18,118 nucleotides of DNA from Bacteroidales bacterium. GTDB taxonomy: Bacteria > Bacteroidota > Bacteroidia > Bacteroidales > UBA932. Below, one piece after another: positions 1-7,920 of the stretch. The notes beneath the pieces are model-generated. The model was given only the letters and a program-made list of their open reading frames with translations, did no database searches and was not told the DNA's origin. A program made the translations under genes and the position numbers. The stretch is from assembly GCA_017551215.1 (NCBI GenBank), contig JAFZMA010000041.1:1-18118 (forward strand), read 5' to 3'. Position 1 is the stretch's first letter. The number at the start of each line of letters is the position of its first letter.

Positions 1-119
1 AGAACATAGGGGAGATTGCAAATGCCGGGGCCGATGTGGTTGTGGCTGGCAGTGCTGTCTTCGGTGCAAAAGATCCCGCTAAGGCTATCAAGATCCTTCA
101 AGGCAAACTTACTGCCTGA
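1..119 (+). CDS. rpe: Ribulose-phosphate 3-epimerase, C-terminal end (partial)
   Basis: Only the last 38 codons are present, open from the window edge in the frame beginning at position 3 and ending in TGA at 117-119. The visible residues include NIGEIANAGADVVVAGSAVF, which matches the last beta strand and phosphate-binding loop (AGADxxVAGSA) of the Rpe TIM barrel. The family interconverts D-ribulose 5-phosphate and D-xylulose 5-phosphate in the cytosolic pentose phosphate pathway. Catalytic residues lie outside the window. The gene converges on psd, with 152 bp between the two stop codons. Confidence 0.9.
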   Translation, partial: NIGEIANAGADVVVAGSAVFGAKDPAKAIKILQGKLTA

Positions 120-140
120 CAACACCTTACATTGACGGCC

Positions 141-266
141 TTTTTATCAGGCAAAAACCTTTCCTCTCGCCTTCGCTACGCTCATCCCTCCCATCAAAGA
201 TGGGCCCCTCCCGTTCATGTGGCCACGGGCGGCCACAGGCTCTGAGGAAAGTTTTTCCTGATAAAA
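141..266. repeat. 126-bp element with imperfect inverted arms between rpe and psd
   Basis: The outer arms are 141-166 (TTTTTATCAGGCAAAAACCT then TTCCTC) and 244-266 (GAGGAAAG then TTTTTCCTGATAAAA). They are reverse complements apart from small indels. Two more hairpins lie inside: CCCATC-AAA-GATGGG at 190-204, and TGTGGCC/GGCCACA at 218-224 and 231-237. The whole intergenic region between the convergent stop codons is this element plus short flanks. It could act as a bidirectional terminator or be a dispersed palindromic (MITE- or REP-like) element. Copy number cannot be judged from one window, and no coding function is likely. Confidence 0.7.
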
Positions 267-271
267 CAGCC

Positions 272-928
272 CTAACGAAGTGTGGCAATGACGGTTTGGC
301 AGGCGCGGACCTTGTCGCCTTCCTTTACGAGAATCCCGGACCCGAGAGGCAGGAAGAAATCCACCCTGCTGCCAAACTTGATGAAACCCATCTGCTGGCC
401 GGCTGCAACAATGTCTCCTTCCTTGGCATAGCAGACAATGCGGCGGGCCACATAGCCTGCTATCTGCCTGACCAGCACATCCTTGCCGCAATCCAGGCGG
501 ATTCCCACAGAAGTCCTCTCGTTCTTCTCAGAAGACTTTGGGTGCCAGGCCACAAAGTAATTGCCGTAATGATGCTTGCTGTAGAGTATCCTGCCGCACG
601 CAGGAAAGTAGTTTACATGCACGCTCCAAAGGCTCATGAACACGGAAACCTGAATGCACTTTGAATGCATGAACTCTGTTTCCTCCGTCTCCCTGACTAT
701 CACCACCTCCCCGTCTGCAGAGGACAAAATCTCATTGTTTGAAGAGGATATTACTCCGCGATGGGGATCTCTGAAAAAGAAAGCGATAAACGCAAACAGA
801 GCCAGCAAGACTGCCGCCACTGCCACCGTAATCCAGTTCACCCCAAAGGCCAGCATGATTACAGTTGCAATCACCGCAAAGACAAAGAATGTCAGCAAAA
901 CCGATATGCGGCCTTCCTTGTGTATCAT
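272..928 (-). CDS. psd: Phosphatidylserine decarboxylase proenzyme, short form
   Basis: This 218-residue protein makes phosphatidylethanolamine by decarboxylating phosphatidylserine at the inner membrane. Two hydrophobic segments (about 9-29 and 32-51) are followed by FFRDPHR at 51-57, typical of the short Psd family. The self-cleavage site is GFIKFGSRVD at 181-190, where cleavage between G186 and S187 would leave S187 as the pyruvoyl group on the small C-terminal chain. Other family-like stretches are the ADGE at 71-74 and the VSVFMSLWSVHVN region at 94-106. It is the last gene of the rsfS-ftsH-cdsA-psd operon and its ATG is one base after the cdsA stop, so translation is probably coupled. 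CdsA makes the CDP-diacylglycerol used upstream of Psd in the same pathway. No phosphatidylserine synthase gene is in the window. Confidence 0.93.
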   Translation of the reverse strand: MIHKEGRISVLLTFFVFAVIATVIMLAFGVNWITVAVAAVLLALFAFIAFFFRDPHRGVISSSNNEILSSADGEVVIVRETEETEFMHSKCIQVSVFMSLWSVHVNYFPACGRILYSKHHYGNYFVAWHPKSSEKNERTSVGIRLDCGKDVLVRQIAGYVARRIVCYAKEGDIVAAGQQMGFIKFGSRVDFFLPLGSGILVKEGDKVRACQTVIATLR

Positions 929-929
929 C

Positions 930-1847
930 TTAAATAACCATCATAGCTATCAGGTAAAACAGGAATGCCGAAGGCCAGGCCAAAAGTCCGCTGTCGAACC
1001 TGTCCAGAAGTCCCCCGTGCCCAGGCATTATCCTACCGGCATCCTTCTTCTGGAAGTGACGCTTGATCTTGCTCTCAACCAGATCGCCGAGAACACTGAA
1101 AATACATACAGCCAGGCCGAACAAAGCGGAAACCCAATATGGGAAATATGGCATAAGAAGGTTGAATGCCCTGAGTATCAATGCTGCGGCTATGGAAAGA
1201 GCCACTGCCCCGTATACTCCCTCCCAGGATTTCTTTGGAGAAACGCTTGGCATAAGCTTATGCCCATGCTTTCCCTGACCGAAGGCCGTTCCTATACAGT
1301 ATGCGCCTACATCCCCCGCCCACATCACAATCAGCAGAGAAGCTATAGCCCATCCGTCATAACCTCCCATGTCAAAAGAGATATAGGAATAACCTTCTGG
1401 AGAATTTGCTTCAGAAAGATATAGGCCACAGTAACTGGAAGCCAGAGAAATAAGCATCAGCAGAGAAAAAGGCAAAGCGATGTAAAGAAGGGAAGAAAGC
1501 GAAAACGACATGTAGAACTTGTTTCCCTCCAGCAGGTCAACAACGGGTATGGCTAATATCAGAACAAAAAGAATCAGAAACAGAATAATTTCAAGAGAAG
1601 GTTCTTTAATGCCGAACATAATTGCCAGACCCCAGAAAAGGCAAATGGAAGCTATAAGTGTTATGATTTTGAGCAAAACCTTGCCCTTGCCTATCGTAAG
1701 CCTAAGATACTCGTAATCAGTCCTTACAAGGAAGAAAGAAAAGAGTATGAGGAAAGGAAGCGGATTATTCGGGACGATAATCAGAGACGCCAGTGTCAAA
1801 GCCGTGAACACCACTCCGCTAATTGTCCTTACCGTTAACTCTTTCAT
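930..1847 (-). CDS. cdsA: Phosphatidate cytidylyltransferase (CDP-diacylglycerol synthase)
   Basis: A 305-residue polytopic membrane protein that makes CDP-diacylglycerol from CTP and phosphatidic acid, the branch point of phospholipid synthesis. Hydrophobic segments fill most of 10-40, 57-135, 165-190 and 210-255. The C-terminal family signature is clear: S259-x-I-K-R263, K268-D269, then PGHGG at 275-279 and D282-R-F-D285. The central WAGDVGAYCIG (176-186) and SPKKSWEG (203-210) stretches are also characteristic. It follows ftsH by 32 bp and precedes psd by one base. No strong Shine-Dalgarno sequence is visible, as is usual in Bacteroidota. Confidence 0.94.
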   Translation of the reverse strand: MKELTVRTISGVVFTALTLASLIIVPNNPLPFLILFSFFLVRTDYEYLRLTIGKGKVLLKIITLIASICLFWGLAIMFGIKEPSLEIILFLILFVLILAIPVVDLLEGNKFYMSFSLSSLLYIALPFSLLMLISLASSYCGLYLSEANSPEGYSYISFDMGGYDGWAIASLLIVMWAGDVGAYCIGTAFGQGKHGHKLMPSVSPKKSWEGVYGAVALSIAAALILRAFNLLMPYFPYWVSALFGLAVCIFSVLGDLVESKIKRHFQKKDAGRIMPGHGGLLDRFDSGLLAWPSAFLFYLIAMMVI

Positions 1848-1879
1848 ATCTATCCGTTTATTTTGTGTTTCCGGAATTC

Positions 1880-3853
1880 CTATTCTGCCTTATCCGGTTC
1901 TTCGCTTTCCGGAAGTTCTTTCACCGGCTCAGCGGAGTCCAGTTCCTTAACTCTAGGACCATAGATTCTCTCAAGATCCTCCGCAAAGATTACCTCTTTC
2001 TCAAGCAGAAGCTGTGCAAGTTCCTTAAAGCCGTCCATGTGGCTCTCAAGAACCTCCTTAGCCATCTGATGTGCCTTATCTATCAGTGCCTTGGTCTCAT
2101 TGTCCACCATCTCCGCGGTCTTCTCGCTGAAAGGCTTGGAGAGGTTGTATCCGTCTTCCTGGAAGTTGTACCAGGAAACATTGCCAACTTTATCGCTCAT
2201 ACCATAGTAGGCAACCATAGCGTAAGCCATCTTGGTAAGACGCTCAAGATCATTGAGGGCACCGGAAGAAATCTTGTTGTTTATTATTTCCTCTGCCACG
2301 CGGCCTCCAATCAGGCTAGCCATCTCGTCCATCATCTGCTCCTTGGTCATAATCTGCCTCTCCTCAGGCACATACCAGGCAGCACCCAGAGCCTTGCCTC
2401 GTGGAATTATGGTAACTTTCAGAAGCGGATTCGCGTTTGGCAGGAACCAGCTTACGGTAGCGTGACCGGCCTCGTGGTAAGCTATTGTACGTTTCTCGGA
2501 TGGCGGAATAATCTTGCTCTTGCGCTCCAGACCGCCCACAATCCTGTCTATGGCATCCAGGAAGTCCTGCTTATCCACATGCTTCTTGTTGTGGCGGGCG
2601 GCAATCAGGGCCGCCTCGTTGCAGACGTTAGCAATGTCCGCACCGCTGAATCCTGGAGTCTGCTTTGCAAGGAATTCGGTATCCAGATCCGGATCCAGCT
2701 TAAGTTTCTGAAGGTGAACCTTGAAGATGGCCTCACGGTCCTTAAGTTCAGGAAGATCTATGGTAATCTGGCGGTCGAATCGGCCGGCTCTCATCAGGGC
2801 CTTGTCCAGAATATCCGCACGGTTGGTTGCAGCAAGAATTATCACGCCGCTGTTGGTGCCAAAACCGTCCATCTCTGTAAGGAGCTGGTTCAGTGTATTC
2901 TCCCTCTCGTCATTAGAAGAAAAGCCAACGTTCTTTCCCCTTGCCCTGCCCACAGCGTCTATCTCATCGATGAATACAATGCAAGGAGCCTTTTCCTTGG
3001 CCTGCTTGAACAAATCCCTTACGCGAGAAGCTCCAACTCCCACGAACATCTCCACAAAATCACTTCCGCTCATGGAGAAGAACGGTACATTTGCCTCTCC
3101 GGCTACTGCCTTGGCCAGCAATGTCTTGCCAGTGCCAGGAGGGCCTATAAGAAGCGCTCCCTTAGGAATCTTTCCGCCAAGGCTGGTGTATTTTGACGGG
3201 CTCTTGAGGAAGTCCACAATTTCCATAATCTCCACCTTAGCCTCTTCCAGACCGGCAACATCCTTGAATGTAACTTTCACCTTGCTGTTCTTGTCAAACA
3301 CTTTTGCCTGGCTCTTGCCCACGGAGAAAATTCCTCCTCCGCCACCGCTGCCGCCGGCACCTCCACCGCTCATTCCCCTGGACAGACGGCTGAACAGGTA
3401 GATAGTGAAAATGATGAACAGAAGCGGCCACAGCCAGTTGAAGATATTACCCCAGTAATCCGTGGCGTTGTCCAGTGTATATTCGAACTTCTTGTTCTCA
3501 GGAAGTGAATCTCTCAGAGCGCTGAACTCCTTTTCCACATCGTACAATGCCGGAAGCTGGAAGTAATACAGGTTCTGGTATTTGAGTTCCTTTCCGCCGA
3601 ACTTGTTCTCGTACTTTTTCAGCCTGTCCTTCTTGATTGTAACGGTTCCCTTCTGCTCGTTCATCACGTAGGCTATCTTCTCCACGTCTCCCTCCGAGAT
3701 CATCTTCTCCTTCACCTCGTACCATTCAGCCTTCACAGGCTCTCCACCCTCGTAATGGAACCACATGTACAGAAGCAGCAGGATCAGCGGAATGTAGATC
3801 CAGGTAACAACCGACATGAAAGGACTCTTTTTCTTATTGCTTGTCTGAGTCAT
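1880..3853 (-). CDS. ftsH: ATP-dependent zinc metalloprotease FtsH
   Basis: A 657-residue membrane-anchored AAA+ protease that degrades membrane and short-lived cytosolic proteins. A first TM segment lies at about 14-32, a periplasmic region at about 33-137, and a second TM at about 138-155. A Gly-rich linker (160-174) follows. The AAA module has Walker A GPPGTGKT (237-244), Walker B IVFIDEID (292-299), and a second region of homology ending in RAGRFDR (355-361). The zinc site is HEAGH (460-464), with D535 (GALND) as the probable third ligand. The C-terminal tail is acidic and Pro-rich. It starts 5 bp after the rsfS stop, and cdsA follows. Length and domain order are normal for the family. 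Confidence 0.97.
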   Translation of the reverse strand: MTQTSNKKKSPFMSVVTWIYIPLILLLLYMWFHYEGGEPVKAEWYEVKEKMISEGDVEKIAYVMNEQKGTVTIKKDRLKKYENKFGGKELKYQNLYYFQLPALYDVEKEFSALRDSLPENKKFEYTLDNATDYWGNIFNWLWPLLFIIFTIYLFSRLSRGMSGGGAGGSGGGGGIFSVGKSQAKVFDKNSKVKVTFKDVAGLEEAKVEIMEIVDFLKSPSKYTSLGGKIPKGALLIGPPGTGKTLLAKAVAGEANVPFFSMSGSDFVEMFVGVGASRVRDLFKQAKEKAPCIVFIDEIDAVGRARGKNVGFSSNDERENTLNQLLTEMDGFGTNSGVIILAATNRADILDKALMRAGRFDRQITIDLPELKDREAIFKVHLQKLKLDPDLDTEFLAKQTPGFSGADIANVCNEAALIAARHNKKHVDKQDFLDAIDRIVGGLERKSKIIPPSEKRTIAYHEAGHATVSWFLPNANPLLKVTIIPRGKALGAAWYVPEERQIMTKEQMMDEMASLIGGRVAEEIINNKISSGALNDLERLTKMAYAMVAYYGMSDKVGNVSWYNFQEDGYNLSKPFSEKTAEMVDNETKALIDKAHQMAKEVLESHMDGFKELAQLLLEKEVIFAEDLERIYGPRVKELDSAEPVKELPESEEPDKAE

Positions 3854-3858
3854 ATAGT

Positions 3859-4317
3859 CTAATCTTCGTAAGTTTTTCTGTCACAGTCGCTCCACAAATC
3901 CTCCAGGCGGTAGAAATTCCTGTATTCGGTCTGGAAGATATGCACAACGATATCTCCAAAATCCTGGATAATCCAGAAACGGTTCTCCTTGCCCTGGGAA
4001 CGCAGCACCTTCTTCTTGAGCCTCTCTATCATACGGTCTTCCACGTTATCGGCAATCGCAGAGACATTGGTGGTGGAATCCGCATTGCAGATAACGAAGA
4101 AATCGCAGATGCCGCTGCCTTCCTTCCTCAGGTCCAGGGAAATAACGTTCTGGCCCTTCTTCTCCAGAATGGCATCGGTAATAACCTCCAAATCACTGGG
4201 AACGGCTTTCTTCTCAACCTTCTTTGCAGGAGTTTTTTTTGCAGTGGCCTTCTTTGCAGGAGCCTTCACGGTCTTTTTTGCAGGAACTTTTGCTGTTGTG
4301 GCTTTCTTTAACGTCAT
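3859..4317 (-). CDS. rsfS: Ribosome silencing factor RsfS with Lys/Ala/Pro-rich N-terminal extension
   Basis: RsfS binds ribosomal protein uL14 on the 50S subunit and blocks subunit joining when nutrients run low. The conserved fold occupies the C-terminal 110 or so residues, ending in the diagnostic run W-I-I-Q-D-F-G-D-I-V-V-H-I-F followed by YRNFYRLEDLWSD. I chose the ATG at 4315-4317 (152 residues). An upstream TTG (4374) would place a TAnnTTTG promoter element inside the gene. The first 38 or so residues are an unusual low-complexity tail of PAKK/APAKK repeats, similar to histone H1-like tails. Bacteroidales RsfS proteins I recall are about 119 residues and lack it. It is the first gene of the operon with ftsH, cdsA and psd, and is divergent from birA. 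Confidence 0.92.
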   Translation of the reverse strand: MTLKKATTAKVPAKKTVKAPAKKATAKKTPAKKVEKKAVPSDLEVITDAILEKKGQNVISLDLRKEGSGICDFFVICNADSTTNVSAIADNVEDRMIERLKKKVLRSQGKENRFWIIQDFGDIVVHIFQTEYRNFYRLEDLWSDCDRKTYED

Positions 4318-4350
4318 ATCTTCGTATTTGTTAACTTTGCATTCATCTTT

Positions 4351-4358
4351 CAAATATA
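4351..4358 (-). promoter_or_regulatory. Bacteroidota -7 promoter element for the rsfS operon
   Basis: On the minus strand this reads TATATTTG, a full match to the Bacteroidota -7 consensus TAnnTTTG. It would start transcription about 25 bases upstream of the chosen rsfS ATG. A TTTG that could serve as -33 element is 25 bases further upstream, longer than the usual spacing of about 19-21, so only the -7 part is well supported. Confidence 0.6.
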
Positions 4359-4384
4359 CGTAAAAATACATCAATTATTTTGCC

Positions 4385-4390
4385 AAAGGA
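4385..4390 (+). promoter_or_regulatory. Ribosome binding site deciding the birA start
   Basis: AAAGGA lies four bases before the ATG at 4395-4397. It favours this start over the in-frame TTG at 4380, which would add only five residues. Confidence 0.5.
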
Positions 4391-4394
4391 CAAT

Positions 4395-5168
4395 ATGACA
4401 GAAAAACTAGATATACGCTGGCTTAAAGTCACCGATTCCACCAACAACAGGGCTCTGGAAGGAATCCCTACTGAAAAAGACTACACAGTCTGGGCCGCAG
4501 AATTCCAGACAGCAGGAAGAGGCCAGAGGGGCAACACCTGGAAAAGCGCCCAGGCCCAGAACCTGATGTTCTCCATTCTCTTCAAACCGGACTTTATCAA
4601 GGCTAGGGACCAGTTCATCATATCCGCCATTGTAACCCTAGGCATAGGAAAGTACCTGAAAGACAAGGGTGTAACCAGCAAAATCAAATGGCCTAACGAT
4701 ATATATGTGGCAGACAGGAAAATCTGCGGCATCCTCATAGAGCAAAACATCAGCGGAGATTCCCTGACCGCAAGCGTCGCCGGAATAGGGCTCAACATCA
4801 ACCAGCGGGAATTCCCCAAGGACCTGCCCAACCCTACCTCCCTTGCTCTTGAACTGGAAAGGCTTGGAGCAAAGTCAGATAGCTTTATCCTCAGCGATGA
4901 ACTTGAAGTGCTTGTCAAGGACATCTTCCTTTTCTACGGCAGAGCCAGGGAAGAGTTCCTTAAAACCGGCAGATATGATTCTCTGTACAACGAATATCTC
5001 GACCGCCTCTACCGCAAAGGAGAATTCCACTCCTACACGGAAACCGCTACCGGAAAAACGATAGAAGCCAAAATCATAGGTATAGACGAAACTGCCTGTC
5101 TGGTTCTGGAAAACCGCGACAGGCAGCGTAAATCATTTGCTTTCAAAGAAATATCCTATATTATCTAG
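4395..5168 (+). CDS. birA: Biotin--[acetyl-CoA-carboxylase] ligase, catalytic domain only
   Basis: This 257-residue enzyme activates biotin with ATP and attaches it to the carboxyl-carrier protein of biotin-dependent carboxylases. Family motifs are GRGQRG at 41-46 (adenylate-binding loop), KWPND at 98-102, and the K109-I-C-G-I-L-I-E stretch whose lysine corresponds to the catalytic Lys of E. coli BirA. There is no N-terminal helix-turn-helix, so it is a monofunctional ligase rather than a repressor. A short C-terminal SH3-like domain is likely at about 210-255. The gene is divergent from rsfS. Its last 8 bases overlap the end of the convergent nucleotidase gene. Confidence 0.94.
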   Translation: MTEKLDIRWLKVTDSTNNRALEGIPTEKDYTVWAAEFQTAGRGQRGNTWKSAQAQNLMFSILFKPDFIKARDQFIISAIVTLGIGKYLKDKGVTSKIKWPNDIYVADRKICGILIEQNISGDSLTASVAGIGLNINQREFPKDLPNPTSLALELERLGAKSDSFILSDELEVLVKDIFLFYGRAREEFLKTGRYDSLYNEYLDRLYRKGEFHSYTETATGKTIEAKIIGIDETACLVLENRDRQRKSFAFKEISYII

Positions 5169-7020
5169 AAGTTCTTTTCTTCTTTCTGAAAGCGCGGACA
5201 ACAAGGTCTATCAGGATCAGCACCAGAATGCAGAGGCCTCCAAATACAATGTAAGGGAGGTAGCTTGGTGCATCAGTTGCGGCAGGGACAGGATAACTGT
5301 CGCTGAGGATAACCTTGTCTCTCAGATAAACAGCATAAGCATACCACTCCTGGATATCTGCATTGTCCAGGAACCAGCCTGCCTCTGTGCCTCTGAGGCT
5401 GCAGTAACGCTCGATATCCGGAACTTCCTTTCCTTCCTTGTTTTTAGGCTCAAGGCTCAGCAGACCATGGGATTTCTCACCTGCCAGAGAAATGTTGTTG
5501 GCTGTGTAGATGTCGGTTACAACAGGATAAAGATCAGAGGAAACAACCTTCTTTCCGTGAACATAAACATCCTTAACCCTGAAGAACTTAGGCATGCGGG
5601 AATTATAAGTGTAGTTGAGGCCGTAGAAACTGATGTGGGTATCCGGATTCTCGGCTGCGGAAGAGCAGTTGAACTCGCATATTTTCTTGATTTCGCTTCC
5701 ATTGAGATACACTACAACAAGCTGGCTGCCAGGGTTCTTTCTGGAATCTCTTCCCAGGGATAGGGAATTGAACACATCGTTGTATGTGATTGGCCCGGAA
5801 GGAAGTTGCTGGCGCAAAACTCCGTCCGGAACAACTGCAACCAGACGGGCAGAATCAGCCCCAACTTCCTTAATAAAGTAAGCGGCGTTGAATATAGCCC
5901 TTGCAACATCGTAACCCATTGGGTTGAAACCAGTTGAATCTGTACGGAGAGAAAGAGGCGTCTTTATGGTGTCTATCACGTCAAATGGAGAAGAATGGTA
6001 GCGCTTGCCAAACTGGTCAGATACTTTTTCTTTCAGTTTGTCAAAGATAATCTGGGTTGCCGGGTCTGGGGTAATATCCTCAGGAACCGGGAGAATCTTA
6101 TAGTCTACAAGGGAAACTCCGGAACTGCTCTTGAACAGGTCTGCCTCTCCTATGAGGCTTCCGTTTGCTCCGGCAGAAACGATAGCGGTATTGCCAACCA
6201 TATAAGGCTTTGCAAGAGCCTCGTGGTCATGGCCGCTGACTATCAGGTTAATCTCAGGACATTCGGTTGCAAGACGGGCATCCTCGCTGTTCTCTCTTGC
6301 AAGGGCACCGCTGTGAGACAATGCGATGATAAAATCCACGCCGGCTTTCTGGAGTGCAGGGATAATCTGCTTTGCAACCTCAACCGGATCTTTCCACGGC
6401 ATCTTGCCATTAACGGCGCTGGTCTCGTACGCGTTCTTTCCCAGAATTCCGAAAACGCCAACCTTCATTCCGGCCTTATCCAATATGATGTATCTCTGGT
6501 GATTAATATATGGAAGGCACTGGGCAAAGTCCTTGTTTTCTCCGGCATCTATGTTTGCCGTAATGTTCAGAGGCCAGTCCATAAGCTTGTTTGTCACAGG
6601 ATTAATGGAATTGCCCTGAATACGGGAATTGTAGAACATGTAGGAAAGAGAAGTCAGGCCAAGATCAAAATCGTGGTTTCCGAACACAAACGCATCGTAT
6701 CCAGCCAGAGCCAACTGGCGGTACTCCGTTGCATCTATCTCTGTAAAAGCGGAATAGATAGAGCCAAAGGCAATGTCTCCGGCATCCAGTGTAACCACTC
6801 CGTAGCCCTCTTCCTGGGCCTTAGCCCTCTCCTGATTGATGAATGCAGTAAGACGTGGATACTTTTCTGCGCAAGAGTGAAGGTCTGAGGTGAAAATAAC
6901 CCTAATGGTATTCACCTTGCGGTTAGTAGATTTACCCTTGATACCTTTTTGCGCAAAGGAAGCATTGCAGAGCAAAAGGGCTGCAATCGCCATCGCTGAA
7001 AAAGCTATGAATCTTCTCAT
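5161..7020 (-). CDS. 5'-nucleotidase/UshA-like metallophosphohydrolase with C-terminal membrane anchor
   Basis: A 619-residue exported phosphohydrolase. A signal peptide (1-23, ending SFA) is followed by a calcineurin-like metallophosphatase domain with D46-L-H48, G81-D82, GNHD (114-117), H236 in ALSHSG, and GHDH (263-266): the complete two-metal set. A 5'-nucleotidase C-terminal domain spans about 340-540 and carries the PDGVLRQQLPSGPITYNDVF-like substrate region. The family hydrolyses nucleoside 5'-monophosphates or UDP-sugars outside the cytoplasm; exact substrate is not determined here. Unusually, it ends in a TM segment (about 588-608) followed by RKKKR, so it is probably held in the inner membrane facing the periplasm. 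It is the last gene of the tig-clpP-clpX-pyrF operon, 11 bp after pyrF. Its stop overlaps birA. Confidence 0.88.
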   Translation of the reverse strand: MRRFIAFSAMAIAALLLCNASFAQKGIKGKSTNRKVNTIRVIFTSDLHSCAEKYPRLTAFINQERAKAQEEGYGVVTLDAGDIAFGSIYSAFTEIDATEYRQLALAGYDAFVFGNHDFDLGLTSLSYMFYNSRIQGNSINPVTNKLMDWPLNITANIDAGENKDFAQCLPYINHQRYIILDKAGMKVGVFGILGKNAYETSAVNGKMPWKDPVEVAKQIIPALQKAGVDFIIALSHSGALARENSEDARLATECPEINLIVSGHDHEALAKPYMVGNTAIVSAGANGSLIGEADLFKSSSGVSLVDYKILPVPEDITPDPATQIIFDKLKEKVSDQFGKRYHSSPFDVIDTIKTPLSLRTDSTGFNPMGYDVARAIFNAAYFIKEVGADSARLVAVVPDGVLRQQLPSGPITYNDVFNSLSLGRDSRKNPGSQLVVVYLNGSEIKKICEFNCSSAAENPDTHISFYGLNYTYNSRMPKFFRVKDVYVHGKKVVSSDLYPVVTDIYTANNISLAGEKSHGLLSLEPKNKEGKEVPDIERYCSLRGTEAGWFLDNADIQEWYAYAVYLRDKVILSDSYPVPAATDAPSYLPYIVFGGLCILVLILIDLVVRAFRKKKRTSR

Positions 7021-7031
7021 ATCTTAAAATT

Positions 7032-7898
7032 TTATTTTTCCAAAAAATGTCTCATTTCAGAAGCCATTTCTTCTGCCTTGATGGCAGCCACTTCTGCAAA
7101 TTTATCTGTATTGTCTGCGTAGATTATTCCTCGCGACGAGTTGACTATCAGGCCACAGGAGGAATTCATGGCAGCCTTGGCCACTTCTTCCACCGTGCCT
7201 CCCTGAGCCCCCACTCCCGGAACCAGGAAGAAGCTCTCCGGGCTTATGCTGCGGATTCTGGCAAGCTGCTCTGGACGGGTTGCCCCAACAACAAACATTA
7301 TGTTCTCCTTGTTGCCCCAATCCTGGGATTTGCGGATAACTCTCTCATAGAAAGGCATCTGAATCTGGCCCTCATACAATTCCGGAGAATCGCAGCAAAC
7401 AGGCATGGTCTCGAAATCCACTGCGGTGACGTTGGATGTCAGGGCCAGAAGAATCACCCATTTCCCTTTATATGAGAGGAATGGCAGAACAGCATCTCCG
7501 CCCATATAAGGAGAAAGAGTAACCGCATCGCAATCCATCCTCTCAAAAAAAGCCTTGGCATACTGCCTGGCAGTGTTTCCAATATCTCCCCTTTTAGCAT
7601 CGGCGATGACAAAAAGGTCCGGATATGTCTCCCTAATGTAGAGCACAGTCCTTTCCATCTCCATGAAGCCCTCCCATCCGGCTGCCTCATAGAAGGCTGT
7701 ATTTATCTTATAGGCAACCGCATACTTGGCTGTTGCGTCTATGATGTCCTTATTGAAAAGGAAGATGGCTTCCGCCTCGCTCATTGTAACGTTGCGCTCC
7801 TTTACGCAGGCTGGAACCTTGTCAAGATCCGTGTCCAGTCCAACGCAGAGGAAGCTTCCCTTCTTTTTAATCTGAGCGTATAATTCGTCGTAAGTCAT
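7032..7898 (-). CDS. pyrF: Orotidine 5'-phosphate decarboxylase, type 2
   Basis: A 288-residue TIM-barrel enzyme that converts OMP to UMP, the last step of de novo pyrimidine synthesis. The active-site signature is D100-A-K102-R-G-D105-I-G-N-T-A, with K64 in AYKIN before it. The phosphate-binding loop is PGVGAQGG (227-234). Its length and the DAKRGDIGNTA form fit the longer type-2 PyrF group rather than the roughly 230-residue E. coli type. It starts 22 bp after the clpX stop and is followed after 11 bp by the 5'-nucleotidase, which acts at the other end of UMP metabolism. Confidence 0.95.
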   Translation of the reverse strand: MTYDELYAQIKKKGSFLCVGLDTDLDKVPACVKERNVTMSEAEAIFLFNKDIIDATAKYAVAYKINTAFYEAAGWEGFMEMERTVLYIRETYPDLFVIADAKRGDIGNTARQYAKAFFERMDCDAVTLSPYMGGDAVLPFLSYKGKWVILLALTSNVTAVDFETMPVCCDSPELYEGQIQMPFYERVIRKSQDWGNKENIMFVVGATRPEQLARIRSISPESFFLVPGVGAQGGTVEEVAKAAMNSSCGLIVNSSRGIIYADNTDKFAEVAAIKAEEMASEMRHFLEK

Positions 7899-7920
7899 TA
7901 TTGTAAAATTTTGCGCCCCG

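Noticed and set aside
147..491. Minus-strand open frame crossing the palindromic element and the end of psd
   Set aside because: It overlaps psd in another frame and translates the inverted-repeat sequence; no protein-like character.
1823..3196. 457-codon + strand open frame opposite ftsH
   Set aside because: It lies wholly against the FtsH AAA and protease domains, whose motifs are intact. The + frame product has no recognisable feature.
4318..4374. Longer RsfS start at the TTG
   Set aside because: The first 19 codons would span a TATATTTG promoter element, and an ATG is available just downstream.
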